DNA of 64,000 nt from Immundisolibacter sp. GTDB lineage: Bacteria > Pseudomonadota > Gammaproteobacteria > Immundisolibacterales > Immundisolibacteraceae. The notes under the pieces are model-generated. The model was given only the letters and a program-made list of their open reading frames with translations. It searched no databases and had not been told where the DNA came from. Where the stretch lies: positions 1-64,000 of the forward strand of contig NZ_JACIZD010000011.1 in the NCBI RefSeq assembly GCF_014359565.1, read 5' to 3'. Each line of letters begins with the position of its first letter. Position 1 is the first letter of the stretch. The position numbers and the translations under genes were made by a program. Positions 47,192 through 55,689 of this stretch are shown here, in pieces.

Positions 47192-47689
47192 TCAGGCGGC
47201 GCTGACGGCCAGCACGGCGGTCATGTAGTCGGTGCCGGCGTGCTCGCGTTGGTAGGCCAGCGCCTTGCTGTGCAGCTCCATCTGCACCGGGTCCACCTGC
47301 ACGCCGGGCGGCACGGAGAAATCGGCCGTCGTGGGTATGTCGGTCGCGGCGGACTTCTCGCTGAAATCGATCTGCTTGGGCAACTCGGCCAGCAGGCCGC
47401 GCAGCACGTCGGCCGCCGGCTTGCTCACCTGGCCGTCGCCCTCGGCGAAGCTGACCGTGGTCGCGGCCGGCAGCACCATCAACAGCTCCACCACCGGCGC
47501 CTGCTGGCGCGGCAGCAGTTTCCCGGCCTGCACCAGCGTTTCGGCAAACGCAACGGCGTCGGCGCGGCGGGTCTGTGCCTCGCGCTCGGCCAGCCGTGCC
47601 TCGCGGGCGGCGATGTCGGCGGCCTGGGTGGCGAGCTGCTGCTCGCGCTCGGCGAACTGGGCGGTCTGGGTGGTCTGGTCGGTCGGCAT
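47192..47689 (-). CDS. Scaffold protein from an internal start (Mu Z-like)
   Basis: In frame within the protease gene, ATG at 47689 is preceded five bases upstream by GGAGGAAG, a far stronger ribosome site than expected by chance. The product would be 165 residues beginning MPTDQTTQTAQFAEREQQ and containing the coiled coil and C-terminal tail but no protease. This matches Mu, where Z overlaps the 3' end of I. Confidence 0.6.
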   Translation of the reverse strand: MPTDQTTQTAQFAEREQQLATQAADIAAREARLAEREAQTRRADAVAFAETLVQAGKLLPRQQAPVVELLMVLPAATTVSFAEGDGQVSKPAADVLRGLLAELPKQIDFSEKSAATDIPTTADFSVPPGVQVDPVQMELHSKALAYQREHAGTDYMTAVLAVSAA

Positions 47690-48301
47690 GACTTCCTCCG
47701 GCTTGGGGGGTTCTCGGGTCATCGCGTCGATGTCGGCGATGGACCACTGCGGGATGATCTGGTCGGCCTGCTCCAGGCCGTCGCGGGAAATCAAGTAGTC
47801 GCGCAGGCGCTGGAACAGCCCCGTCAGCGAGCGGCCGACACCGGCCAGCGATTCCACGAACTCCACCGGCGCGTCGCCCTCGGCAAAAGTCGCGGGGCGC
47901 AGGCCCTTCACCGCCGGCGCGGCGGCGCCCAAGAAACCGATGTGCCGCAGGTAGTGCTGGCCCGGCTTGGGATTGCCGGGCGAATCCGGCAGGTAGATCG
48001 AGGCCGAGATGCGCTTGAACTGGCCACGGTTCACCAGCTCGGCAAACTGCGGCTCCACCTGGTGCGGCTCGGCATACAGGTTCGGGCCGTCCGCCTGCAG
48101 GGTGCGGGCATAGCCATAGGCCGGGTCGTCCATCTTGGGGTGGCCCACCACCAGCGGCGCTTCGAGCACGGCCGGGTCGTAGCTATCCGCCAGCTCGCGG
48201 ATGGCGGCCTCGCCGAATTCGTAGGCGTTGCCGTCGGTCGCCACGTGACGACCGGCGCGGAAGATGTGCAGCATGTGGGCGGCATCGGCTGGCTGTTGCA
48301 T
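47192..48301 (-). CDS. Prohead protease with scaffold domain (Mu I-like)
   Basis: A 369-residue protein. Residues about 10-150 are the Mu gpI-type prohead serine protease (VATDGNAYEFGEAAIRELA, APLVVGHPKMDDPAYGYART, FKRISASIYLP). About 205-290 is a charged Glu/Ala/Arg coiled coil typical of a scaffold, and the end (YQREHAGTDYMTAVLAV) looks like a capsid-binding tail. In Mu the scaffold Z is made from a start inside I; a similar internal start is seen here at 47689. Confidence 0.85.
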   Translation of the reverse strand: MQQPADAAHMLHIFRAGRHVATDGNAYEFGEAAIRELADSYDPAVLEAPLVVGHPKMDDPAYGYARTLQADGPNLYAEPHQVEPQFAELVNRGQFKRISASIYLPDSPGNPKPGQHYLRHIGFLGAAAPAVKGLRPATFAEGDAPVEFVESLAGVGRSLTGLFQRLRDYLISRDGLEQADQIIPQWSIADIDAMTREPPKPEEVMPTDQTTQTAQFAEREQQLATQAADIAAREARLAEREAQTRRADAVAFAETLVQAGKLLPRQQAPVVELLMVLPAATTVSFAEGDGQVSKPAADVLRGLLAELPKQIDFSEKSAATDIPTTADFSVPPGVQVDPVQMELHSKALAYQREHAGTDYMTAVLAVSAA

Positions 48302-48566
48302 GGCGCCATCTTCATGCGCCAGCCGCTGTAGATCATTGGTCCGCGTTCAGAACTTTCCACGCGCGCGCGAGGGCGCCTGCTGCTGGTCCACGCCCTGGCC
48401 CGCAGGGGGCCGAATCATCCGCGGGTGGAGCTGGGCGCCTTGCGCAGGGCGCGGGCCGCCGCACGATGCCCCTGTCGCCGCCCTGACAGTGTGTCTGACA
48501 CGATGGGGCCGGCCGAGTGGCAGTTGGGGCCGCCCTTGACGTTTTCGGGCCTCACAGGCCCGTTTT
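48302..48566. other. Gap between protease and G-like gene with an A/T-flanked hairpin
   Basis: No gene seen. At about 48539-48565 a short perfect hairpin (CGGGCCT-CAC-AGGCCCG) is preceded by TTTT and followed by TTTTT on the plus strand. The T run has the polarity of a plus-strand terminator, opposite to the late genes, so its role is unclear; it may shield the late operon from antisense transcription. Confidence 0.4.
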
Positions 48567-49100
48567 TCAGCCGTCGCCCTCGATATGCTTCTGGACGATG
48601 TCCAGGACCGCCCGCACGTCCTCGGCCGACAGGCCCAGAAACGGCCGCGCCGGGATGTCGCCCCACGGGATCGGGAAGCCCTTGACCGTGCCGGCGTTGC
48701 GCCGCCAGTCGCCCTCGGCAAACTTCGTCCGGCGCGACAGCTGGCTGTAGCGCCCGAACTCGCCCATCTTGGCCCCGAACTGCTGCACGGCCGCATAGAT
48801 GAGGTTCGAGCCGACCTCGACCTCGGCCTGGTCCACGAATTTCAGGATCTCCCGCCCGAGCCGGCCGGACTCGCCGTGCAGCGGGCGCGTGTCCTTCTTG
48901 CGCGCCAGGGTGATCGGCGAGTTGTCCTTCCACTTCACGCCCGACGGGGCCACGCCGGCGCCGAACCGGGCCTTGGTGGAGACGATCAGGTACTCGCCGA
49001 TATCGTCCAGGGCCTGCGTCGGGTTCTGCAGCAGGCCCAGGATGCGGCCGATGTCGGCTCGGGTCTGGGCGTCATCGATGTCGAAGGTGATGCGGGCCAT
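48567..49100 (-). CDS. Phage virion morphogenesis protein (Mu gpG-like)
   Basis: A 177-residue protein: ARITFDIDDAQTRADIGRIL, then FGAGVAPSGVKWKDNSPITL, RPLHGESGRLGREI and the closing IPARPFLGLSAEDVRAVLDI. This is the Mu gpG/virion morphogenesis family, needed for head-tail joining or tail completion. The IPARPFLG motif is characteristic. Confidence 0.85.
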   Translation of the reverse strand: MARITFDIDDAQTRADIGRILGLLQNPTQALDDIGEYLIVSTKARFGAGVAPSGVKWKDNSPITLARKKDTRPLHGESGRLGREILKFVDQAEVEVGSNLIYAAVQQFGAKMGEFGRYSQLSRRTKFAEGDWRRNAGTVKGFPIPWGDIPARPFLGLSAEDVRAVLDIVQKHIEGDG

Positions 49101-49195
49101 GCGTTATCCTCTCGGTGCTGGTGCGGCATCGCGCCGTTGGGCTCATACCCCGAAACGTTGCGGACGTTAGGCAGGGGCGCACCAGCCCCTATCGA

Positions 49196-50455
49196 TCAAT
49201 TCCCCACGATCCACAAGCTCTGCAGCGCCAGCATCTTGCGCTTGGTGCGCACTTCAAAGGCGGCCACATAGCGGCGCCCACCGATCGTCTTGATGAACCG
49301 CATCACCCCGCGCCCCACATTGGACGATCCATCGCGCTCGATCGCATCCGGCGCGTTCAGGATCCGCGGCAACAGGCCATAGTCGGCCGCCGTCACTGCC
49401 ACTTGGCCGCGCGGTGTCTCGGTGGCGGGATCGCCATGAACGTCCTGGACGTGCAGCACCGTCGACGCATCGAGCGCGAAATCGAACAGCCCCACGTCTG
49501 TACCGGTCGCCGCCTTTACCTGCGCGGCCTGATCGCTGGTGAGCAGCCCCATGGTGCGATAGGGCGCAACCGCGTCCGGCACCTGCGGGGCGGCAATCGC
49601 CCGCTGCGCGTAGCGGCGCACGTCGTCGGCCACTGACGGCAACTCGCGGTAGGCGGTGGCGAGCGCATCGCGCTGGGTATCCGGCACGTCCTGCATGTAC
49701 GCCTTGGCCAGCGTGTATTCCCACTGCTGTGTCTTCGCCGCCATGGCGCGCACGGTGTCGCTGACCGTGCCGCCGGGCATGTAGCCCCAGCCCTCGTCGA
49801 TGCCCGGCGGCGCGCCGGTGGCCGGATCGATGCTGTTCCAGTCCGCCGGCAGTGCTTTGTCCGGCTTGCCGCCCAGCCGCCGCGCGCCGGCCAGGCTGCG
49901 CGCGCCGACGATGAAGCACTCGCAGCCCCAGCCGTTGGGCGTGTAGTGCGTGTTCCACCAGGGATGATCCGGCGGCAGGGTGATGCCGTCCCAGCTCAGG
50001 TGCTCCGGACGCGGGTGGCGCACCGAATCGTTGTGGCGGTACACCCAATAGGCGTAATTGCCGGCGCGCAGCTGCGCCAGGCGCCCGGCGTGGTAGGCGG
50101 TCTTGGTGTTGGTGACGTAGATGGTGCGCGTGCGCCAGGCCTCGCCGCCGGCGGTGCCCTCGCCGGTCCAGCCGGTCCAGCCGGTGGCCGCCACGGCGGC
50201 GCGGAAATCCTTGCGGAATGCCTCCAGGCTGGTGCCCTCGGCCTGCGCGCGGTCGATGGCCGCGGCCAGCGAGGCCAGCAGGTCCGCCTTCTGCGCGCCG
50301 GCCACCATGAAGCCGCTGTCGTGCGCCGCGCCCTGCATGTCGCGCCAGGTGCGGGTCGGCACCAGGTTGCCGAGCTTCTGCCGGAAAAACGCGACCTGCT
50401 CGTCGAAGGGCCGGTGAAACACGCCGGCCGTGGTGGACGGCAGCGGCTCAGGCAC
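49196..50455 (-). CDS. Minor head protein (Mu gpF-like) with C-terminal PBECR nuclease-like domain
   Basis: A 419-residue protein. The N-terminal two thirds is the F/SPP1 gp7-type minor head protein (RTRTIYVTNTKTAYHAGRL; RHPRPEHLSWDGITLPPDHP; NGWGCECFIVGARS with paired Cys). The last 110 residues (VGLFDFALDASTVLHVQDVH, ADYGLLPRILNAPDAIE, VMRFIKTIGGRRYVAAFEVR) match the phage Barnase/EndoU/ColicinE5/RelE-like (PBECR) fold, a nuclease-like domain often attached to minor capsid proteins. Such domains may be injected with DNA. Activity is not provable here. Confidence 0.8.
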   Translation of the reverse strand: MPEPLPSTTAGVFHRPFDEQVAFFRQKLGNLVPTRTWRDMQGAAHDSGFMVAGAQKADLLASLAAAIDRAQAEGTSLEAFRKDFRAAVAATGWTGWTGEGTAGGEAWRTRTIYVTNTKTAYHAGRLAQLRAGNYAYWVYRHNDSVRHPRPEHLSWDGITLPPDHPWWNTHYTPNGWGCECFIVGARSLAGARRLGGKPDKALPADWNSIDPATGAPPGIDEGWGYMPGGTVSDTVRAMAAKTQQWEYTLAKAYMQDVPDTQRDALATAYRELPSVADDVRRYAQRAIAAPQVPDAVAPYRTMGLLTSDQAAQVKAATGTDVGLFDFALDASTVLHVQDVHGDPATETPRGQVAVTAADYGLLPRILNAPDAIERDGSSNVGRGVMRFIKTIGGRRYVAAFEVRTKRKMLALQSLWIVGN

Positions 50456-50705
50456 GGCGCCCTGCCTGTGTTGCCGCCAGGCTCTGGCAGGGCACGCAGC
50501 GGGTGGCGTGCGGCATCGCGGCCAGGCGCCGCGGCTCTATCTGTGCGCCGCAGTCGTCGCACTGCGCATCGGTGCGGCCGGCGGCGGCAGCGGCGGCGGC
50601 CGCCTCACGCGCGCGGCGCTCGGCATGGCCGGCCAGCACGGCGGCACGCTCGCGCTCGGCCAGGTCGGCGCCCATGTCCAGCCAATCGGCGGGCCGCTCA
50701 TACAT
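50448..50705 (-). CDS. TraR/DksA-type zinc-finger protein
   Basis: An 85-residue protein with an N-terminal helix (DMGADLAERERAAVLAGHAE), an Ala-rich stretch and a C4 zinc finger (CDDCGAQIEPRRLAAMPHAT then RCVPCQ). TraR-like proteins bind the RNA polymerase secondary channel and mimic DksA plus ppGpp; many phages carry one among late genes. It overlaps the minor head gene by eight bases. Confidence 0.8.
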   Translation of the reverse strand: MYERPADWLDMGADLAERERAAVLAGHAERRAREAAAAAAAAGRTDAQCDDCGAQIEPRRLAAMPHATRCVPCQSLAATQAGRRA

Positions 50706-50859
50706 CGAGGTTTGCTCCGATGTCCGGGTCGTCGACCAGCTCGACGATCAATGCAACGCCGTTGCGCAGCGCGGCATCGGCGTCGGAGCGGTCGATCGCC
50801 CGGCCGATGCGCTGCACCAGCAGCCACAGGCATAGCAGGATGACAGCGGCCGTGCCCAT
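50698..50859 (-). CDS. Small single-span membrane protein
   Basis: A 53-residue frame whose ATG at 50859 overlaps the portal stop (TGATG). It begins with a transmembrane helix (MGTAAVILLCLWLLVQRIG) and ends in an acidic soluble part (ELVDDPDIGANLDV). Coupled overlaps on both sides support that it is translated. Function unknown. Confidence 0.55.
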   Translation of the reverse strand: MGTAAVILLCLWLLVQRIGRAIDRSDADAALRNGVALIVELVDDPDIGANLDV

Positions 50860-52412
50860 CAGCTCTGCGCCACGTCGTAGCGGCCGGCCGCCTGCGCCGC
50901 TTCCTGCGCGGCGGCGAGGAGGGCGCCGAGCTGGTCGGCCGGCAGATCGCCGTAGCTGTCCACGATCAGCGCGCGCAGCTCGGCGAAGCTCGTGGGCTGG
51001 GCCTGACGCACCATGTCGGTGAGCGTGTCGATCCAGCCGTCGATGACGGGCTGCGCCAGGGGCGCCAGCTGCGCCGCAAGCTGCGCGCTGGGCAGCGGCG
51101 CGTTGTCCTGGGCGGCGGCAAACTGCGCCGCCGGATCCGCGCGGCGATGGTACGGGCTGGGGCGCCACTCGCCGCCCACCGGCAGGCCCGCCGCGGCCGG
51201 CCCGGCGAAGTTGGCATCGGCCGGCAGCGGCAGGGCGGCTGTCGGCGCCGGCACAGCCCTGGCCTGCCAGTCGCCGCCATAGGTGGCGGTGATGTAGGAC
51301 AGCGACGGCACGAAGCCCATCTCGGTGATGGTCTTGTCGCGGGTGGCGCGCGAGTCCAGATCCTCCGGCTCCTCCGTGATCCGATACACGCGCGGCACGG
51401 CGGCGCCGGGGAAATTCCACTCGGTCAGCCAGCGCGCCGGGCCGAGGGTGAAGGACTCGCAGATCAGGTCCGCGTCGGCCTTGATGATGTCCTTGCGCAC
51501 GTCGGCCTGCAGGTTGTCATTGCCGAGCTTGCCGGGCGTGCCCTGCGTGCTGGCGGTCTGGCCGAGCACCACCTTCTGGATCGCCGCATTCATGGCGGCG
51601 TACAGCGTGGCGTAATCCGATGCGCCGCTGCGGCTGGCTTCAAGCAGGGCGATCTCCATGCCCTTGGGCAGGATGATGCCGCTGTCGGTCTGGATGGCCC
51701 GCACCGCGGCCAGCAGCTTCTGGCGCTCCCCCTCGGTGGCGTCCGGGTCGTAGCGGCCCACGCCCGTCGGCATCCCGAACTTCTCGGCGTAGATCAGCCA
51801 GAACGCTACATCGTTGCGCTTGAACTTCACCGACCAGTACAGCCAGTGCGCCAGGCCCAGGCCGTAGGGTTCGTCGTCGTGGTCCGCGCCGCAGGAAAAG
51901 TGCCAGAAATAGGGCGGCAGGGCCGGTATGCCCTCGGTCATGGTGGACATGGTGAGCAGGCGCAGGTCGCCATCCTTGCCGAAGCGGAAGCGGCGCCGGT
52001 TGCGGACCTTGATCGTGTCCATCACCACGCGGGCGCCTTCCGGGCGGTAGATCATCTCGGCCACCGCGTAGCCGTAGAACACGCCAAACAGCATCTTGGT
52101 CGTGACGTTGTCCCAGCCGATGCGGTGCAGCTGCGCCTTGAGGTCGGCCGCCGCCGCCTTGTCGATGGCGCGCTTGCCGCCGGGCTCCACATCCCACTCG
52201 CACTGCGTCACGGCCAGCATGCGCTGGTTCAGCGCGGACTTGACCTCCTCATCGCTGAGCACGTGCTCATAGATCAGCAGGTCGTAGTTGCCGCGCGTGC
52301 GCAGCACGTTGTCGAATGGCAGCAGGAACGGCCCGACAAAGCCGCGGGTGATGTCGACGCCGTCCGCCGTGGTGGCGATTTCGCGGCCCGGCTCCGGGCG
52401 TGGGGTGCTCAT
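50859..52412 (-). CDS. Portal protein (DUF935, Mu gp29-like)
   Basis: A 517-residue DUF935 portal, forming the ring through which DNA enters and leaves the head. Visible: YEHVLSDEEVKSALNQRMLA, ECDW-like CEWDVEPGG, FGVFYGYAVAEMIYRPEG, FRFGKDGDLRLLTMSTMTEG, YGLGLAHWLYWSVKFKRNDV and GMEIALLEASRSGASDYATL. The last 100 residues are Ala/Gln-rich. It overlaps the terminase stop by four bases. Confidence 0.9.
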   Translation of the reverse strand: MSTPRPEPGREIATTADGVDITRGFVGPFLLPFDNVLRTRGNYDLLIYEHVLSDEEVKSALNQRMLAVTQCEWDVEPGGKRAIDKAAAADLKAQLHRIGWDNVTTKMLFGVFYGYAVAEMIYRPEGARVVMDTIKVRNRRRFRFGKDGDLRLLTMSTMTEGIPALPPYFWHFSCGADHDDEPYGLGLAHWLYWSVKFKRNDVAFWLIYAEKFGMPTGVGRYDPDATEGERQKLLAAVRAIQTDSGIILPKGMEIALLEASRSGASDYATLYAAMNAAIQKVVLGQTASTQGTPGKLGNDNLQADVRKDIIKADADLICESFTLGPARWLTEWNFPGAAVPRVYRITEEPEDLDSRATRDKTITEMGFVPSLSYITATYGGDWQARAVPAPTAALPLPADANFAGPAAAGLPVGGEWRPSPYHRRADPAAQFAAAQDNAPLPSAQLAAQLAPLAQPVIDGWIDTLTDMVRQAQPTSFAELRALIVDSYGDLPADQLGALLAAAQEAAQAAGRYDVAQS

Positions 52413-53845
52413 GCGTAGCCTCCGAAGTCATTGCCGCCGGTCACGGTGCCGAAGCCCGCGCTGCCAAAGTCGGTGCCGTCCAGCGCCGATGCACGCCGAC
52501 CGGTGGACTGGAACTCGATCGGCGCCGCCGGGCTGGATGCCGCGTGGATCGCCAGCGCCAGCGCCCAGAAGCGGTCGGCGTGGCCGTCCGGCGTGCGCTC
52601 GGCCGTGAAGCGGATATTGCCGGCGGCCGTGGTCTGCTTGGTCACGCTGCGCAGGTCGGCGCGGATGGTCGGGTCGTAGGGGATGCGCAGCTTGCGGTCC
52701 TGCATGGCGCCGCGCACCGGGTAGGCCAGCGCTTCCTTGACCTTGACGGTGAAGGTCACGCCCTCGACCCGGTATTCGTCAAAACGGTGCTGCGCATCAT
52801 CGACCCAGCCGATGCCCAGGCCGGTGGCATCGATACAGGTGCGCCGGCAGCGCTGGATCCACGGCCAGATGATCGCGTCCTGCTTGGGTTTGGGCATGGC
52901 CTTGAGCTCCTCGATGTGGCGCGTGTACAGCACGTCGCCCAGGCGCTCGACCACCCACAGCACGGTCAGGTCGCACTTGCGGCCGATGTCGATGCCCAGA
53001 TACAGCTCGCGGCCCTCCATCTGCCACCAGTCGATGTCTTGTGCGTACTCGGCGGAGGAGATCAGGTCGTATTCCAGGAACGCGACGTCGTCATCGGCCG
53101 GCCTGCATTGGTATTCCTGCTCGAACGATTCCTCGTCCACGCAGCCGGCGCGCACGAAGTCGAAATAGGCCGCTTCGTCCATGTCCTGCCGCTCGTCGTC
53201 GGGCGGCAGCTTCTGCTGCAATTTGAATAGCAGGCCCTCGTTGAGGGCGTCTTCGAGCGTCACCCGGTGCAGGCTGATGCCCTTGGGGTTGCCGGCCTCG
53301 CGGATCTCGCGGATCAGCAGGTTGAAGAAGTTGTGGCTGCCGCGATGCGTGCTGAACGCCTCCAGGCTGCCGCCCCAGGTGATGCCCGGATAGGCGATGG
53401 CCCACAGCTTGCGCGGATCCTTGTGCAGCGCGAACTCATCGAGCACGCGCCCGCCACGCTTGCCGGCCTGCGCGTCCGGGTTGCTCGACATGCTGTGGAT
53501 CACGTGCCCGTTGGCGAATTTCAGGTCGAAGCTGGTCTGTCGCTGATCGCCGTCGAGCACCTGCTCGCCGAAATCCTGCGCGCCGATGCGCAGCACGTCC
53601 GCCCACAGCTTGCAGTCATCGATGAACAGCCGCGCCTGCATTTCGTCGCGGCTGCTGACCCACTGGTCCGAGCGGGCGCCCTGGCGCGCGGTGCGCCGCA
53701 CGCAGGCATAGGCCGACGACCAGGACCAGCCGATCTGCCGGGATTTCTCGGCCAGCTTCAGGCGGGCGTTGTCATTGATCCAGCGCGACTGAAACGGCAG
53801 AAACGTGGCCTTGGGGTCGGCCGGGATGCAGCGCGCACGGCCCAT
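52409..53845 (-). CDS. Terminase large subunit (Mu gp28-like)
   Basis: A 478-residue packaging motor. Starts at ATG 53845, two bases after the small-subunit stop. ATPase-side landmarks are FLPFQSRWINDNARLKLAEK, SRQIGWSWSSAY (adenine/P-loop region) and GKRGGRVLDEFALHKDPRKL (Walker B-like DEFA). The nuclease half starts near YLGIDIGRKCDLTVLWVVE and includes CIDATGLGIGWVDDAQ with conserved acidic residues. It drives DNA translocation into the head and, in Mu-like phages, headful cutting. Confidence 0.9.
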   Translation of the reverse strand: MGRARCIPADPKATFLPFQSRWINDNARLKLAEKSRQIGWSWSSAYACVRRTARQGARSDQWVSSRDEMQARLFIDDCKLWADVLRIGAQDFGEQVLDGDQRQTSFDLKFANGHVIHSMSSNPDAQAGKRGGRVLDEFALHKDPRKLWAIAYPGITWGGSLEAFSTHRGSHNFFNLLIREIREAGNPKGISLHRVTLEDALNEGLLFKLQQKLPPDDERQDMDEAAYFDFVRAGCVDEESFEQEYQCRPADDDVAFLEYDLISSAEYAQDIDWWQMEGRELYLGIDIGRKCDLTVLWVVERLGDVLYTRHIEELKAMPKPKQDAIIWPWIQRCRRTCIDATGLGIGWVDDAQHRFDEYRVEGVTFTVKVKEALAYPVRGAMQDRKLRIPYDPTIRADLRSVTKQTTAAGNIRFTAERTPDGHADRFWALALAIHAASSPAAPIEFQSTGRRASALDGTDFGSAGFGTVTGGNDFGGYA

Positions 53846-53846
53846 G

Positions 53847-54386
53847 TCACACCACGCCCTGCAGGCGCGCGTCGATGGCGGCGAGCGTTTCGTCCGACAC
53901 GCCGGCGCCAGCCGCCAGCTTGCGCACGGCATCGCGGGCGGTGGCCAGCTTGCCGCGCACGTCCTGCGCCCACTTGTTGCGGCTCACGCTGGCGCGGGTC
54001 AGGGTGGCGATGTTGCGGGCCGCCTTGCCCAGGATCTCCACCCGCTTGGCCGGGTCGGCCTCGTCGGCGGCGTCTTGCAGCGCCAGCAGGGATTCGAATA
54101 TCTCGGTCTGCACCAGGCTGATGATGGCGTTGCTGCGCTCGTCGGCTTCGTCCGGCGCGGCGGCGGCGATCAGGCGGGCCGCCTCGGTGCTCGCCTTGAT
54201 CGCCCCCAGCCGCCGCTCCAACTTCTGCCCGTAGGCGCCGACGGCGCTCTTGCCGATGCTGTAGCCGTGCTCGGCCAGCCACTCGGACAGGGCCACGTAG
54301 CCGCCGAATCCGTTGTCGATGATCTTCGCGTCGAGCTCGCGCCGAGTCTCCTCGTCGAGCAGGTCGATCTTGCTGGGCGCCGGCAC
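53847..54386 (-). CDS. Terminase small subunit-like protein (DUF3486, Mu gp27-like)
   Basis: A 179-residue helical protein: PSKIDLLDEETRRELDAKII, NGFGGYVALSEWLAEHGYSI, GKSAVGAYGQKLERRLGAIK. The N-terminal part is a DNA-binding helix-turn-helix of the DUF3486 family (Mu gp27), which takes the place of a small terminase. Directly upstream of the large subunit. Confidence 0.87.
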   Translation of the reverse strand: MPAPSKIDLLDEETRRELDAKIIDNGFGGYVALSEWLAEHGYSIGKSAVGAYGQKLERRLGAIKASTEAARLIAAAAPDEADERSNAIISLVQTEIFESLLALQDAADEADPAKRVEILGKAARNIATLTRASVSRNKWAQDVRGKLATARDAVRKLAAGAGVSDETLAAIDARLQGVV

Positions 54387-54389
54387 GGC

Positions 54390-54701
54390 TCACACCTTCG
54401 GCGGGCGGGCGATGCCCGGCTGGCATTCGACCGCGTACTCGACGATGTCCACCCCGTGGCGGGCCAGGCTGGCGTGCCAGTTGCCGGTGTGCCGGCCGTC
54501 GATGTTCAGCAGCGCGCGGTCGGCCAGGTAGTCCAGCTCGCGGCGAATCTCGCGCTGCGTGGCGTCGGCGTACAGGCCCTGGATGGTCAGCAGCAGCACC
54601 ACCTCGGTGGTGCCCTCTGGGCGCGCGTAATCCAGCGCCCGCAGCAGGTTCCAGCGGATGATCTCGCGCCGCATGCGATGAAAATCGATACTGTCAACCA
54701 C
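54390..54701 (-). CDS. Winged-helix-like phage protein (Mu gp26-like position)
   Basis: A 103-residue protein starting at GTG 54701 just before the upstream stop (overlap of eight bases). It reads DFHRMRREIIRWNLLRALDY, then LLLTIQGLYADATQREIRRE, LDYLADRALLNID and HTGNWHASLARHGVDIVEY, which looks like a winged-helix fold with the wing residues near the end. Located between gp25-like and gp27-like genes. Role unknown. Confidence 0.65.
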   Translation of the reverse strand: MVDSIDFHRMRREIIRWNLLRALDYARPEGTTEVVLLLTIQGLYADATQREIRRELDYLADRALLNIDGRHTGNWHASLARHGVDIVEYAVECQPGIARPPKV

Positions 54702-54999
54702 CTTTCGCCCCCCGTAACTGCACCATCTTGACCTCGGCATTGATCGCGTCCAGCTTGGCCTCGATGACCGTCTGGCCCCGGATGTAGTCCTCGCGGCGCA
54801 CGTAGCGCTCCGGCAGCTCCGCGCGTAGCGCCATCACGTCGCGCTCCACCTGGCGCCAGCCCTTCGATTCCTGGCCGATTTGGGCGAGCCGCTCATCGAT
54901 GCGTAGCTCCACCTGCCTGAGCAGCAACTTCACCAGGCCCGCGAACGCGCCCAGCAGCGTCACGGCCAGGCTGATCGTTTGCCAAAGCGGCAAGGTCAT
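54694..54999 (-). CDS. DUF2730-like membrane/coiled-coil protein (Mu gp25-like)
   Basis: A 101-residue protein starting at ATG 54999, overlapping the Rz1 stop (ATGA). Residues 1-30 are one transmembrane segment (LPLWQTISLAVTLLGAFAGL), then a charged helix (QVELRIDERLAQIGQESKGW) and VIEAKLDAINAEVKMVQLRG. This is the layout of DUF2730/Mu gp25. Function unknown. Confidence 0.65.
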   Translation of the reverse strand: MTLPLWQTISLAVTLLGAFAGLVKLLLRQVELRIDERLAQIGQESKGWRQVERDVMALRAELPERYVRREDYIRGQTVIEAKLDAINAEVKMVQLRGAKGG

Positions 55000-55346
55000 T
55001 TCCACGGTACGCCGCCGGTGTCCTGAATCCTGAGACTGGGCGCCAAGCCCAGCTTTGCCGCGCTGGCGCGGTCCGCGTTGGCCCGATCGAGCACCGCCTG
55101 CAGGTCGGCGCCCCACAGCAGCCCGTCCAGCGCGCAGACGGCCGGCACGCCATTCGGCAGCCGGCAGTTGCGCGGCGGGGCGGGCGGCATGGGCAGCGGA
55201 TCGGTCAACGCCGCCGGCAGCGGCGCATATAAGGTGATCGGCACTTCGACCAGCTCAGTGCGTACCGGCGCCGGCCGCATCGCCCCACAGGCGGTCAGCC
55301 ACAGCGGCACACACAGGCAAATCGCGCAGCGCAGCGCAGTTCTCAT
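54996..55346 (-). CDS. Outer-membrane spanin lipoprotein (Rz1-like)
   Basis: A 116-residue protein with a lipoprotein signal peptide (MRTALRCAICLCVPLWLTAC, lipobox LTAC with the modified Cys at 20). The mature part is rich in Pro as in Rz1 proteins (PITLYAPLPAALTDPLPMPP). Its start lies inside the upstream Rz-like gene in another frame, the classic Rz/Rz1 overlap. Together the pair fuses inner and outer membrane at lysis. Confidence 0.8.
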   Translation of the reverse strand: MRTALRCAICLCVPLWLTACGAMRPAPVRTELVEVPITLYAPLPAALTDPLPMPPAPPRNCRLPNGVPAVCALDGLLWGADLQAVLDRANADRASAAKLGLAPSLRIQDTGGVPWK

Positions 55347-55689
55347 CGGCGGTGGCCTGTTGCATCAGGGATTGTTTGCGCGCCTTGGCGGCGGCGGTGA
55401 GGTCGGCAATCTGCTGCGCGCGGGCGGCCAGCTCGGCCTCCTGCGCGCGCTGCTGCGCCTGGCGTTGCGTGATCTCGCGCGCCAGCGTGCCCCGCACGGC
55501 AATCAGGTTGGCGGCGTTCTGGTCGGCGGTCTGGCGGCAGGATTCGAGCTGGCCTTGCAGCGTGGCGTTGTCGCGCGTGAGCGTCGTCACGCGGTCCGCC
55601 TGCGTGCCGTGGCCCCAGCCGTAGCCCACGCGCAGCGCGCCCAGCGCCAGCGCCAGCACCGCCAGCAGAATCGCGCGAGTGCCGATCAT
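55255..55689 (-). CDS. Inner-membrane spanin (Rz-like)
   Basis: A 144-residue protein starting at ATG 55689, which overlaps the lysozyme stop (ATGA). One N-terminal signal anchor (IGTRAILLAVLALALGALRV), then a long periplasmic coiled coil (TLTRDNATLQGQLESCRQTA; AEITQ/AQQRAQEAELAARAQQ region) and two Cys near the end. It overlaps Rz1 by 92 bases in a different frame. Confidence 0.8.
   Translation of the reverse strand: MIGTRAILLAVLALALGALRVGYGWGHGTQADRVTTLTRDNATLQGQLESCRQTADQNAANLIAVRGTLAREITQRQAQQRAQEAELAARAQQIADLTAAAKARKQSLMQQATADENCAALRDLPVCAAVADRLWGDAAGAGTH

Noticed and set aside
48539-48565. Terminator for the late operon between protease and G-like gene
   Set aside because: The T run is on the plus strand side, the wrong polarity for the leftward late transcript.
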